Positions 28,889 to 37,897 of a stretch of DNA of 64,000 bases are shown one piece after another (positions within the stretch are counted from its first letter, which is position 1; each line of letters starts with the position of its first letter). Origin of the DNA: Flavobacterium sp. xlx-214. Lineage in GTDB: Bacteria > Bacteroidota > Bacteroidia > Flavobacteriales > Flavobacteriaceae. Under the pieces are notes generated by a model. It had not been told where the DNA came from and searched no databases. It saw only the letters and a list, made by a program, of their open reading frames with translations. The stretch lies in contig NZ_CP059431.1 of assembly GCF_013874595.1 (NCBI RefSeq), positions 682,001 to 746,000 of the forward strand, written 5' to 3'. Position numbers and translations under genes: made by a program.

Positions 28889-29326
28889 TTATTGCTTTTT
28901 TAATAAATCGCGAATTTCTGCTAATAACTGCTCTTGAGTTGGACCAGCTGGAGCCGCAGGTGCTTCAACAGCAGGTTTTCTCATTTTATTAATTCCTTTT
29001 ACCATTAAAAATACAGCAAAAGCTAATAAAATAAAATTAATTGCAACTGTAATGAAGTTTCCGTAAGCAAAAATAACAACGTTTTCTACTTTTTGCGCAT
29101 CAGCTAAAGCCATACCTTGTACTACTTTACTTGCAGGATCTTTTAGTACTAAGTACATATTACTAAAATCTGGCGATCCAATGATTGCTGATACAATTGG
29201 CATAACAATATCTTTTACAACACTGTCTACAATTTTTCCAAATGCGCCACCAATGATAACCCCAACGGCTAAATCCATTACATTACCTTTAACAGCAAAT
29301 TCTTTAAATTCTTTTAAAAATCCCAT
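28889..29326 (-). CDS. mscL: Large-conductance mechanosensitive channel MscL
   Basis: This is a 145-residue inner membrane channel that opens under high membrane tension to release osmolytes. The family start [43 protein letters not shown] gives the amphipathic N-helix and pore helix TM1. TM2 is [23 protein letters not shown]. The tail is an alanine/proline linker followed by the C-terminal helix [15 protein letters not shown], the cytoplasmic bundle. Length is normal. It is a single-gene unit with its own -7 box and terminator. Confidence 0.97.
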   Translation of the reverse strand: MGFLKEFKEFAVKGNVMDLAVGVIIGGAFGKIVDSVVKDIVMPIVSAIIGSPDFSNMYLVLKDPASKVVQGMALADAQKVENVVIFAYGNFITVAINFILLAFAVFLMVKGINKMRKPAVEAPAAPAGPTQEQLLAEIRDLLKKQ

Positions 29327-29354
29327 AACAACTTATTTTAGTTTCTATTTTAGG

Positions 29355-29362
29355 CAAAAGTA
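29355..29362 (-). promoter_or_regulatory. -7 promoter box of mscL
   Basis: On the minus strand this is TACTTTTG, 28 bp upstream of the start codon, matching TAnnTTTG. Confidence 0.6.
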
Positions 29363-29383
29363 CATTTTTTTGTTAAACTTTTG

Positions 29384-31810
29384 TTATTCTTTGTAAAAAA
29401 TTCGCTTTACACGTTGCGAAATAGCAGTCATAACTTCATAAGGAATGGTATTCCATGCCTTTGCAACTTCGGTAATGCGTAAATCGTTTCCAAAAATAAT
29501 AACTTCATCTCCTACATTTGCATCACAATTTGTAACATCAGCCATTAACATATCCATACAAACCGATCCTACAATAGGTGCCTTTATACCATTAATTAAA
29601 ACGCATCCTACGCCATTACCGTAACTACGACGAATACCATCGGCATAACCAATAGGAATAGTAGCTATTTTGCTTGGTTTATCTGCTTTAAAACGGCGCC
29701 CATAACCTACGCTTTCACCCATATTAATATTGTTGATTTGTAAAACAACCGTTTTAAGGGTTGCTACATTTTGCAGTTGATCATTCTCTTGTGTGCTATT
29801 ACCCACACCATACAAACCAATACCAACACGCACCATATCCATCTGATACTCGTTAAAATTAAAGATACCAGACGTGTTTAAAATATGAAGTATTGGATTT
29901 ATTTTTAAACGATCTTTTAAGGATGTTGTCCAACTTTGAAACAATTTAATTTGATGTAGTGTAAATTCGGTTTCTTCGGGCATATCGCTGGTTGCAAGAT
30001 GAGAAAAAATGGAAGCCACACTTACAATTTGCGTGTTTTTTAAAATTTCTACTAAAGTATCAAAATCATTTTCAACAAAACCCAACCTATTCATACCTGT
30101 GTTTAGTTTTAAGTGAACTGGGTAATGCATCATGTTTTGACTTTCGGCTGCATTGATAAATGCAGACAACTCGGTTAAATTATAAATTTCAGGTTCTAAC
30201 TGATACGCAATCATATTTGAAAACGCCGAGTTTTCAGGATTCATTACGATTATAGGCAATTTAATGCCTGCCTTTCGCAATTCAACACCTTCATCTGCAA
30301 AAGCAACGCCTAAGTAAGCTACTTGATGATGCGCCAATAATTTGGCAATTTCATAACTACCATTGCCATAACCAAAGGCTTTTACCATAACCATTATTTT
30401 GGTGCCAGGTTGTAAGCGTTCTTTGTAAAAATTAAGATTATGACTAACGGCATCTAAATTGATTTCTAAAACCGTTTCATGTGTTTTTTCTTCTAATTCA
30501 GCAACTATTTTTTCAAACTCAAAGCTGCGCGAGCCCTTAATCAAAAGCGTTTCGTTTCGGAATGATTTCAAATTAAAATCGCTCAAAAATGTTTTGGTAT
30601 CGGGGTAACTTTGAAATTGTGTTACATTGGTTAGGTATTTAGAAATTTCAGTACCAATACCTATTACCCGGTTTACGTGGTTTTGATTCATCAATTCGCC
30701 TACCTTTTGATACAAAACTTCTGAAGGAAAACCACTCTGAAAAATATCTGATAAAACAACCGTTTTTTGAGGATGTGTTTTTTGTTGCTCTAAAAAATCT
30801 AATGCTATTTTTAACGATTGATAATCAGAACTATAACTATCATCAATTAACAAAGTATCGTTGCTCCCCTTTTTTACCTGCAAACGCATTTGAACCGTGT
30901 GTAATTTAGGTACCAAAGCAATTATATCAGCAACTGCTATTTTTAAATACAACAAAACAGTAATGCAGGTTGCTATGTTTTCAATAGAAGCCAAATCGGT
31001 AAAAGGCAACTGTACTGTAAATGCGTGGTTTAAATATCGAACTTCTAATGTTTGATTTTCTCTTTTAAATTGCACATCGGCATCTTCTGAAAAACTCCAA
31101 TTAAACCAGGTTACGTTGCTAGGTTTGTATTTTTGAATGAAGGATGTATTTTCACTTATTAAAACTTCGGCATTTTTAAAAAGCACGAGTTTTTCAATCA
31201 ATTTTTCTTCTTTTGATGCAAATCCTTCGTTATGCGCAGGACCAATATTTGTTAAAATACCAATTGTTGGCTGAATGATTTCTTCTAAAAAAATCATTTC
31301 GTTTGGTTGAGAGATACCTGCTTCAAAAATCCCTAAATTATGTTCGTCATTTATAGCAATTACCGAAAGTGGTACGCCAACCTGAGAATTATAACTTTTT
31401 GGACTTTTAATTATATGATAATAAGGCAGCAACAATTGATTTAACCATTCTTTTACGATGGTTTTTCCGTTGCTTCCTGTAATGCCTATTATCGGAAAAT
31501 GATAATGTTTACGATAAAAAGCAACAAAAGTTTGTAATGCTCTAAGCGTATCTTTTACGGTAAAAATAACCGCGTCATTGGGTAATTCAACGTTTTGAGC
31601 TACTACAAAAAACCGAACTCCTTTTTCATACAAACTTTCAACATACTTATGTGCATTATGATTTTTACCACTTAAGGCAAAAAACAAGGTATGTGGCGCA
31701 TTACGTAACGATCTACTATCAATAGAAATATCTAAAACGTCTATTTCCGCATTTTCAATTGATACAGTTGCATTTAAAACAGCACTTAATTTTGTAGTTT
31801 CGATTTTCAT
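29384..31810 (-). CDS. murF-alr: Fused MurF ligase and alanine racemase
   Basis: This is an 808-residue bifunctional protein. The N-terminal half (about 1-440) is UDP-MurNAc-tripeptide:D-Ala-D-Ala ligase with the ATP loop GITGSNGKT and the Mur-ligase motif GIFEAGISQPNEM. The C-terminal half (about 450-808) is a PLP-dependent alanine racemase with the PLP lysine in VMVKAFGYGNGSYE and the substrate-site stretch SVGYGRRF...TIPIGYADGIRRSYGNG. One chain thus makes D-alanine and adds D-Ala-D-Ala to the wall precursor, with Ddl in between. The fusion is known in Bacteroidota. I used the ATG at 31810, just after a -7 box; an upstream TTG would add 35 unlikely residues. Confidence 0.95.
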   Translation of the reverse strand: MKIETTKLSAVLNATVSIENAEIDVLDISIDSRSLRNAPHTLFFALSGKNHNAHKYVESLYEKGVRFFVVAQNVELPNDAVIFTVKDTLRALQTFVAFYRKHYHFPIIGITGSNGKTIVKEWLNQLLLPYYHIIKSPKSYNSQVGVPLSVIAINDEHNLGIFEAGISQPNEMIFLEEIIQPTIGILTNIGPAHNEGFASKEEKLIEKLVLFKNAEVLISENTSFIQKYKPSNVTWFNWSFSEDADVQFKRENQTLEVRYLNHAFTVQLPFTDLASIENIATCITVLLYLKIAVADIIALVPKLHTVQMRLQVKKGSNDTLLIDDSYSSDYQSLKIALDFLEQQKTHPQKTVVLSDIFQSGFPSEVLYQKVGELMNQNHVNRVIGIGTEISKYLTNVTQFQSYPDTKTFLSDFNLKSFRNETLLIKGSRSFEFEKIVAELEEKTHETVLEINLDAVSHNLNFYKERLQPGTKIMVMVKAFGYGNGSYEIAKLLAHHQVAYLGVAFADEGVELRKAGIKLPIIVMNPENSAFSNMIAYQLEPEIYNLTELSAFINAAESQNMMHYPVHLKLNTGMNRLGFVENDFDTLVEILKNTQIVSVASIFSHLATSDMPEETEFTLHQIKLFQSWTTSLKDRLKINPILHILNTSGIFNFNEYQMDMVRVGIGLYGVGNSTQENDQLQNVATLKTVVLQINNINMGESVGYGRRFKADKPSKIATIPIGYADGIRRSYGNGVGCVLINGIKAPIVGSVCMDMLMADVTNCDANVGDEVIIFGNDLRITEVAKAWNTIPYEVMTAISQRVKRIFYKE

Positions 31811-31831
31811 TGTAAACAGAATAATATCATT

Positions 31832-31839
31832 CAAAGGTA
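31832..31839 (-). promoter_or_regulatory. -7 promoter box of murF-alr
   Basis: On the minus strand this is TACCTTTG, 21 bp upstream of the ATG at 31810. It supports that start codon over the upstream TTG. Confidence 0.6.
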
Positions 31840-31900
31840 ACAAGATATTTCCGCACAAACAGTTGATTTTTTTTGTAATTTGCAGAACGTTTTTAGCATT

Positions 31901-32701
31901 ATGCACGACATACATTTTTATATTGGTTTAGTATTAGCACTCTTTATTGGCGTTACCTTAGGCTTAATTGGTAGCGGCGGATCTATTTTAACGGTGCCCA
32001 TTTTAGTGTATGTTGTAGGTATTGATCCTTTAATTGCTACAGCGTATTCTCTTTTTATTGTAGGAAGTACATCGGCTGTTGGCAGTATTAAAAATACGAT
32101 TGACAAAAACGTAAATTTTAAAATTGTACTGCTTTTTGGTATTCCTTCATTACTAGCCGTATTTTTTACTCGTTCGCAGCTATTACCTTTATTACCTGAT
32201 GTTTTTACGCTAAGCAATAATGTTAGTATTTCCAAATCAAAACTAATTATGTTGATTTTTGCTGTAGTAATGTTTGCAGCATCGTCTAAAATGATTCGAA
32301 AACCGCGTCAAAAAAATATTGCAAATCCTAAAGTAGTTACCTCAGCTACACCTTTAATTACACAAGGTTTGTTAATTGGTATGGTATCAGGCTTAGTTGG
32401 CGCTGGTGGTGGCTTTTTAATTATTCCTGTGTTGGTGTTTTTTGCCAATTTACCTATGAAACAAGCCATTGGCACCTCGTTAACCATTATTGCTATTCAA
32501 TGTTTGATAGGTTTTACAGGCGATTTAGGTCAACACAGCATTGATTGGACTATTGTATTATCATTTTCTTCCATATCGATATTAGGTTTATTTATAGGAA
32601 ATCGATTATCAAAACGAATAATTGACGGAAATTTACGGCAGATTTTTGGATGGTTCATACTCGTTATGTCCATCTATATTTTATTCAAAGAGCTGTTTTA
32701 A
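31901..32701 (+). CDS. TauE/SafE family sulfite/organosulfonate-type permease
   Basis: This is a 266-residue inner membrane protein with about eight hydrophobic segments. The two family half-repeats are GLIGSGGSILTVPILVYVVGIDPLIATAYSLFIVGSTSAVG and GLVGAGGGFLIIPVLVFFANLPMKQAIGTSLTIIAIQ. The family moves sulfite, sulfoacetate or related anions. It lies 70 bp upstream of a CstB-like persulfide dioxygenase-rhodanese gene. TauE members are repeatedly linked to sulfide detoxification genes, so export of sulfite or thiosulfate is a fair inference. I used the ATG at 31901 rather than the TTG at 31880. Confidence 0.9.
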   Translation: MHDIHFYIGLVLALFIGVTLGLIGSGGSILTVPILVYVVGIDPLIATAYSLFIVGSTSAVGSIKNTIDKNVNFKIVLLFGIPSLLAVFFTRSQLLPLLPDVFTLSNNVSISKSKLIMLIFAVVMFAASSKMIRKPRQKNIANPKVVTSATPLITQGLLIGMVSGLVGAGGGFLIIPVLVFFANLPMKQAIGTSLTIIAIQCLIGFTGDLGQHSIDWTIVLSFSSISILGLFIGNRLSKRIIDGNLRQIFGWFILVMSIYILFKELF

Positions 32702-32742
32702 GCCATGTAACCTAAGTTACTTTTACACAATTAAATAATTAG

Positions 32743-32750
32743 TACTTTTG
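32743..32750 (+). promoter_or_regulatory. -7 promoter box of the CstB-like gene
   Basis: TACTTTTG lies 22 bp upstream of the ATG at 32772. It overlaps the TTG at 32748, so that TTG is not the start codon. Confidence 0.6.
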
Positions 32751-32771
32751 TACCAGAAAAAGATTTCAACC

Positions 32772-34181
32772 ATGAAAATTGAACAAATTTACACAGGATG
32801 TTTAGCGCAAGGCGCTTATTATATTGAAAGCAACGGCGAAGTTGCTATTATTGATCCTTTACGTGAAGTACAACAATACATAGATAAAGCAACGACTGCT
32901 AATGCAACCATTAAATATATTTTTGAAACACATTTTCACGCCGATTTTGTAAGCGGTCACGTTACTTTGGCTGAAAAAACAGGTGCAAAAATCATTTACG
33001 GACCTACAGCTAACCCAGCATTTGATGCACACATTGCAACCGATGGTGAGGTTTTTAAAATAGGCAACATCACCATTACCGCTTTACATACACCAGGGCA
33101 TACCATGGAAAGTACTACGTATCTTTTAAAAGATGAAAACGGTAAAGATTATGCTATTTTTAGTGGCGACACCTTATTTCTAGGCGATGTTGGTCGCCCA
33201 GATTTAGCTCAAAAAGCAGCAGATATGACCCAAGAGCAATTAGCAGCGACTTTGTTCGAAAGCTTGCGTACCAAGATTATGCCTTTAGCCGATGAAGTAA
33301 TTGTATATCCTGCACACGGAGCGGGATCGGCTTGCGGAAAAAATTTAAGCAAAGAAACCGTAGGTACATTAGGAGAGCAAAAGCGTACCAATTATGCATT
33401 GCGTGCTGATATGTCGGTAGAAGAATTTGTAAAAGAAGTTACCGATGGTTTATTACCTCCACCAATCTATTTCCCAGAAAATGTACGTTTAAACAAAAAC
33501 GGATACGAAGCAATTGATACCATTATTGAAAAAAACAAAGCGTTTACACCAACCGAATTTAAACTAGCATCAGACGATGCGTTGATTTTAGACGTTCGCG
33601 ATGCCGATAGTTTTGGTAAAGCGCATATACCAGGTGCTATTTTTATTGGTGTTGATGGTGGTTTTGCTCCTTGGGTGGGTGCTTTAATAACTGATATTAA
33701 CCAACCTATTGTGTTGGTTACCCCAGAAGGTCGTGAGCAAGAAACCATTACACGTTTGGCTCGTGTGGGTTACGATAACACATTAGGTTATTTAGCAGGC
33801 GGTATGCAAAGTTGGATTGATGCCGGTTTTGAAACCGATAGTATTGGTAGGATTACAGCTACCGAGTTAGAAACATTAATGAATAATGGCGAAGAATCAG
33901 TAATTGATGTTCGTAAACCAGGCGAATACACCTCAGCGCATATTACCAACGTACCTAACCTTCCATTAGATTTTATCAACGACCATATTGCCGATTTTCC
34001 ATCGCAAAAAACAACCTACCTACATTGCGCAGGTGGTTATCGTTCTATGATAGCAGCATCTATTTTAAAAGCACGCGGTTTTCATAATATGATGGATGTT
34101 ATTGGTGGTTTTGGTAAAATTAAAGAAACCAGTTTACCTATTGTTACAGAAGCATGCACAAGTAGTTGTAGTACGAAATAA
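32772..34181 (+). CDS. CstB-like persulfide dioxygenase-rhodanese
   Basis: This is a 469-residue cytoplasmic protein of three domains. First is a metallo-beta-lactamase-fold non-heme iron domain with presumed iron ligands in ETHFHADFVSGH, HTPGHTMEST and FSGDTLFLGDVGRPD. Second is a rhodanese-like domain (LILDVRDADSFGKAHIPGA) whose active loop reads VTPEGREQE and has no cysteine. Third is a complete rhodanese with active cysteine in HCAGGYRS. This iron/pseudo-rhodanese/rhodanese order matches CstB, which oxidises low-molecular-weight persulfides to thiosulfate. The C-terminus is cysteine-rich (ACTSSCSTK). With the TauE/SafE gene upstream it suggests a sulfide or persulfide detoxification pair. 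No CsoR/CstR-type regulator is adjacent. Confidence 0.92.
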   Translation: MKIEQIYTGCLAQGAYYIESNGEVAIIDPLREVQQYIDKATTANATIKYIFETHFHADFVSGHVTLAEKTGAKIIYGPTANPAFDAHIATDGEVFKIGNITITALHTPGHTMESTTYLLKDENGKDYAIFSGDTLFLGDVGRPDLAQKAADMTQEQLAATLFESLRTKIMPLADEVIVYPAHGAGSACGKNLSKETVGTLGEQKRTNYALRADMSVEEFVKEVTDGLLPPPIYFPENVRLNKNGYEAIDTIIEKNKAFTPTEFKLASDDALILDVRDADSFGKAHIPGAIFIGVDGGFAPWVGALITDINQPIVLVTPEGREQETITRLARVGYDNTLGYLAGGMQSWIDAGFETDSIGRITATELETLMNNGEESVIDVRKPGEYTSAHITNVPNLPLDFINDHIADFPSQKTTYLHCAGGYRSMIAASILKARGFHNMMDVIGGFGKIKETSLPIVTEACTSSCSTK

Positions 34182-34198
34182 AAATATTTTCATAATAA

Positions 34199-34242
34199 TA
34201 AAATCCGGTTCATGAATTTTTAAATTTATGAACCGGATTTTA
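34199..34242 (+). terminator. Terminator after the CstB-like gene
   Basis: TAAAATCCGGTTCAT at 34199-34213 pairs perfectly with ATGAACCGGATTTTA at 34228-34242. The loop of 14 nt can extend the stem further. It lies 17 bp past the stop codon. Confidence 0.85.
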
Positions 34243-34276
34243 TTTAGATATATTTAAAACTTTAACAAAAAAAACA

Positions 34277-34284
34277 TACATTTG
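34277..34284 (+). promoter_or_regulatory. -7 promoter box of the leucine-rich secreted gene
   Basis: TACATTTG lies 24 bp upstream of the ATG at 34309, which also rules out the TTG at 34282 as the start. Confidence 0.6.
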
Positions 34285-34308
34285 TTAATCAACAAAAAAA
34301 AACAAATC

Positions 34309-35817
34309 ATGAAACAACTCTACTTTTTAATCGTTTTTATTTTAATAACTAATAGTTCTTTTTCACAAAACGTTATTTTTACTGACCCAAATTTTAAACA
34401 ACTATTTATAAAACCTTGGTACGACACTAATAATGATGGCGAAATTTCGCTTACTGAAGCTTTAAATATTACTGGTATATCTGAAAGCACTAATTTTGGT
34501 ATTACGGATCTGACAGGAATTGCATCAATGCCAAACTTAACTTCACTTGTTTTGAGAAATAACCCAGTTTCAGCTCCTGTAAATTTAACATCTAATACAC
34601 AACTAACAACACTAACTTTACATGGCAGTATACCTGCTCTAAACATTACAGGATTACACACATTATCGCATATAGATGTCAATGGTAATTTCAGTATTTT
34701 AGACACATCAAGTAAATCCTTATTAAAAAATTTAAGTATTATTTCTCCCGAACTGTTAACAATAGACATTACAGGATCTCCTATACTTAGGAAAGTTAAT
34801 ATTGGACAATCAAAAATAACCACACTTAACACAACCCAAAATCCTTTATTAGAAGATTTAAGTCTTTCCAGTAACAAATTAAACAACATTGATCTTACAC
34901 AAAATAGTCTTTTAGTAGATTTAAATCTAAGTTTAAATAATTTGACATCGTTAGATGTTTCACAAAATCCATTATTAAAAACTCTTTATGTAGCTTCAAA
35001 TCCAGTAGGAACTATTGACACATCAGGAAACCCTGCATTAGAAAAAATTAGTGTTAGTAATACTGGAATTACCAGCCTTAATCTACAGCTTAATCCATTA
35101 CTTAAAGCCGTTGGAGCAAGTGATAATAATTTTACAAATGGAATAGATCTATCAAATTTACCTTTATTGGAAGAAGTTGTAGTAACTAGAGGAAATTTAA
35201 AATCTATAGATTTTAAAAATAATCCAAAATTACAAATAGTCACTATTTTTCATAACTATATTTCTCAAATAGATGTATCAAATTTACCTGAGTTAAGAAA
35301 TTTTTCTGGCAGTAATAATGTATATACATCGATAGATTTCAGCAACAACCCTAATCTTACTTATGTTAGTCTTTTGAATAATCAAAATTTAAAATACATT
35401 AATCTAAAAAACGGAAACAACCATAAGATACAATTACAACCCTATCATCTTGAGAGATTAGATAATTTATTAGGTATTTGTATTGATGACCCAAACTCAC
35501 ATTTTGGTTCACTTGTAAAATCTGCCGTATCAAGTTCTGTTATAATAACCTCTAACTGTGCATTATCTTTGAATGACATCAACAAAACTGATGCTTTTTC
35601 ATTGTACCCAAATCCTATTATTAATGAAGTATATATCAAAACCGATTACAATCTAAAATCGTTTGAAATTTACGATCAGTCTGGTCAATTAATTAAAAAA
35701 GATACTTTTAAGCAAGATAGTAATATTGTTACAATGGAAAGCTTTTTATCAGGCATATATTTTATTAAGATTACTACAGATCATGGTACGCAACATGCAA
35801 AAATTATAAAAAAATAA
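34309..35817 (+). CDS. T9SS-secreted leucine-rich-repeat-like protein
   Basis: This is a 502-residue protein with a signal peptide ending SFSQ. The body holds about fifteen irregular repeats of 20-22 residues (LTSLDVSQNPLLKTLYVASNPV and LKSIDFKNNPKLQIVTIFHNYI) typical of Bacteroidota leucine-rich surface proteins. An early DTNNDGEISLTEA looks like a dockerin/EF-hand type calcium loop. The final 75 residues are a type A T9SS sorting domain (SLYPNPIINEVYIKT, LKSFEIYDQSGQLI, LSGIYFIKITTDHGTQHAKIIKK). The product should be exported through the same secretion system served by the porP/sprF and gld genes. The binding partner is unknown. It has its own promoter and lies just upstream of dnaG. Confidence 0.92.
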   Translation: MKQLYFLIVFILITNSSFSQNVIFTDPNFKQLFIKPWYDTNNDGEISLTEALNITGISESTNFGITDLTGIASMPNLTSLVLRNNPVSAPVNLTSNTQLTTLTLHGSIPALNITGLHTLSHIDVNGNFSILDTSSKSLLKNLSIISPELLTIDITGSPILRKVNIGQSKITTLNTTQNPLLEDLSLSSNKLNNIDLTQNSLLVDLNLSLNNLTSLDVSQNPLLKTLYVASNPVGTIDTSGNPALEKISVSNTGITSLNLQLNPLLKAVGASDNNFTNGIDLSNLPLLEEVVVTRGNLKSIDFKNNPKLQIVTIFHNYISQIDVSNLPELRNFSGSNNVYTSIDFSNNPNLTYVSLLNNQNLKYINLKNGNNHKIQLQPYHLERLDNLLGICIDDPNSHFGSLVKSAVSSSVIITSNCALSLNDINKTDAFSLYPNPIINEVYIKTDYNLKSFEIYDQSGQLIKKDTFKQDSNIVTMESFLSGIYFIKITTDHGTQHAKIIKK

Positions 35818-35856
35818 ATCTAAATTTCTTTTCTCTTTCATCTTTCGTCAAATCCC

Positions 35857-35864
35857 TATATTTG
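35857..35864 (+). promoter_or_regulatory. -7 promoter box directly in front of dnaG
   Basis: TATATTTG ends only 4 bp before the ATG. With the usual spacing, transcription would start at or within a base or two of the start codon, giving a leaderless message. Confidence 0.6.
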
Positions 35865-35868
35865 CAAT

Positions 35869-37839
35869 ATGATTAAAAAAGAAACCATAGATGCTATTTT
35901 TGAAGCAGCGCGTGTTGAGGAAGTCATTGGCGACTTTGTTCAACTTAAAAAAGCGGGCAGTAATTACAAAGGGTTAAGTCCGTTTGTAAACGAAAAATCA
36001 CCATCGTTTATGGTTTCACCTGCCAAACAAATTTGGAAAGATTTCTCGTCGGGCAAAGGTGGTAATGCTATTAGTTTTATTATGGAGCATGAACATTTTT
36101 CGTATCCCGAAGCATTGCGTTACTTAGCTAACAAATATCAAATTGAAATTGAAGAAACCGAACAAACCGATCTAGAAAAACAAGCGTTAAATGAGCGTGA
36201 AAGTTTGTTTGTGGTAAACGAGTTTGCTAAAAAGTATTTTCACGATGTAATGCTGAAAACCGATGAAGGCTTAGCCATTGGGCATTCGTATTTTAAAGAA
36301 CGTGGATTTACCGAGGATACCATCAAAACCTTTCAATTAGGTTATTCACCCGATCAATGGGATGCTTTCACTAACGAAGCTATTTCAAAGGAATATCAGT
36401 TAGAATTTTTAGAAAAAACAGGACTTACCATTGTAAAAGAAGACAAGAAATTCGATCGTTTTAAAGGTCGTGTCATGTTTCCTATCCAAAGTATGAGTGG
36501 TCGTGTGTTGGGTTTTGGTGGGCGTATTTTAACCAACGATAAAAAAGCAGCCAAATACCTGAATTCACCCGAAAGCGACATCTACCATAAAAGTAAAATT
36601 TTGTACGGTATTTTTCAAGCCAAGCAAGAAATTGCCTCTAAAGACACCTGTTATTTGGTAGAAGGTTATACCGATGTGATACAAATGTATCAGGCGGGTA
36701 TTAAAAACGTAGTGGCATCATCGGGTACCGCGTTAACACCCGATCAAATTCGATTGGTGAATCGTTTAACCAAAAACATTACCGTTTTGTTTGATGGTGA
36801 TGCTGCGGGTATGCGTGCATCGTTACGTGGTATCGATTTAATTTTAGAAGCAGGTATGAACGTGCGAGTGTGTACGTTTCCCGATGGTGATGATCCCGAT
36901 TCGTTTGCCAAAAAAACGCCAATTGATGAGTTGCAACGCTATTTAAAAGAAACCGCAACCGATTTTATTCGTTTTAAAGCCAATCTTTTAATGAAAGAAG
37001 CGGGTGGCGATCCTATTAAAAAAGCCGATGTTATTCGTGATATCGTTGTTTCTATTTCCAAAGTTCCCGATTATATTCAGCGCGAAGTGTACGTGCAAGA
37101 ATGTGCATCTATCATGGACATTTCGGAAGATGTTTTGTTTAGTACTTTAGCGCAAATTGGTAAAAAAGAACTTCAGGAAGCCAATAAAAAATTCGTTCAA
37201 GAAAAAAAGATGGAAGTGGTAAAGGATACACCTACCGAAACCAAAGAAAAGGTAGATGTAATGTATCTTTTAGAACGAAAAATTATTGAGATTTTACTAA
37301 TTTACGGCAATTACGAGGAAGATTTTGATGAGCACGAATTAAAAGTGGAAGACGAAAAAGTAGTTACCGTTAAAAAACAAGTGAAGCGCAAGGTATTTGA
37401 TAAGGTTTTTTTAAGCCTGCAAGAAGATGAAATTGAAATGAGCAATCCTGTTTTTCAAACCATTTACAACAACATTATTACTTTTTACCACACAAACGAA
37501 AACTGGAACTTAGAAAGTTATCTTACGCAGGTAGCACCCGAATTATCTTCTGAAATAACATCGATTATTATGGATGAGGAGCGTTACAACCTGCACCAAT
37601 GGGAAAAACAAAACATTATTGTTAAAACCAAAGATTTAGGGGTACAACAATACGTTACCGAAACCATTTTAACCTTACGATCGTTCTTGATTTTTGAAAT
37701 TATTGAAGGATTGAAAAAACAATTGCAACTGCAACCAGAAAACACACGCGAATTACTAAATGATGTTGTAGATTACAACCAATTAAAACAAACCTTTTCT
37801 ACACAATTAGGAAGGGTAATGTCTAGATTTAGCTCTTAA
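35869..37839 (+). CDS. dnaG: DNA primase DnaG lacking zinc ligands
   Basis: This 656-residue protein synthesises RNA primers for replication. The N-terminal domain keeps the primase fold (GLSPFVNEKSPSFMVSP...IWKDFSSGKGGNAISF), but the four zinc ligands of the CHC2 finger are replaced: Ser37, Val40, Asp58 and Ser61. The TOPRIM catalytic core is intact with YLVEGYTDVI and LFDGDAAGMRA. The C-terminal region (about 440-656) is the helicase-binding part. From memory this zinc-less form occurs in other Flavobacteriia. The start is fixed by alignment of the conserved N-terminus; no other in-frame ATG exists before residue 48. Confidence 0.95.
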   Translation: MIKKETIDAIFEAARVEEVIGDFVQLKKAGSNYKGLSPFVNEKSPSFMVSPAKQIWKDFSSGKGGNAISFIMEHEHFSYPEALRYLANKYQIEIEETEQTDLEKQALNERESLFVVNEFAKKYFHDVMLKTDEGLAIGHSYFKERGFTEDTIKTFQLGYSPDQWDAFTNEAISKEYQLEFLEKTGLTIVKEDKKFDRFKGRVMFPIQSMSGRVLGFGGRILTNDKKAAKYLNSPESDIYHKSKILYGIFQAKQEIASKDTCYLVEGYTDVIQMYQAGIKNVVASSGTALTPDQIRLVNRLTKNITVLFDGDAAGMRASLRGIDLILEAGMNVRVCTFPDGDDPDSFAKKTPIDELQRYLKETATDFIRFKANLLMKEAGGDPIKKADVIRDIVVSISKVPDYIQREVYVQECASIMDISEDVLFSTLAQIGKKELQEANKKFVQEKKMEVVKDTPTETKEKVDVMYLLERKIIEILLIYGNYEEDFDEHELKVEDEKVVTVKKQVKRKVFDKVFLSLQEDEIEMSNPVFQTIYNNIITFYHTNENWNLESYLTQVAPELSSEITSIIMDEERYNLHQWEKQNIIVKTKDLGVQQYVTETILTLRSFLIFEIIEGLKKQLQLQPENTRELLNDVVDYNQLKQTFSTQLGRVMSRFSS

Positions 37840-37876
37840 AAAAAGCCCTAAAAGCAAAACTTATAGGACTTTTTTA
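37840..37876. terminator. Probable terminator between dnaG and nadE
   Basis: AAAAAG-C-CCTA at 37840-37850 pairs with TAGG-A-CTTTTT at 37864-37874, with one mismatch and a loop of about 13 nt. A and T tracts on both sides suit the convergent genes. Confidence 0.5.
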
Positions 37877-37897
37877 AATCTATTTTCTATATTCTCA

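Noticed and set aside
32700..32771. Riboswitch or attenuator ahead of the CstB-like gene
   Set aside because: The leader is about 16 nt after the -7 box, too short for a structured element.
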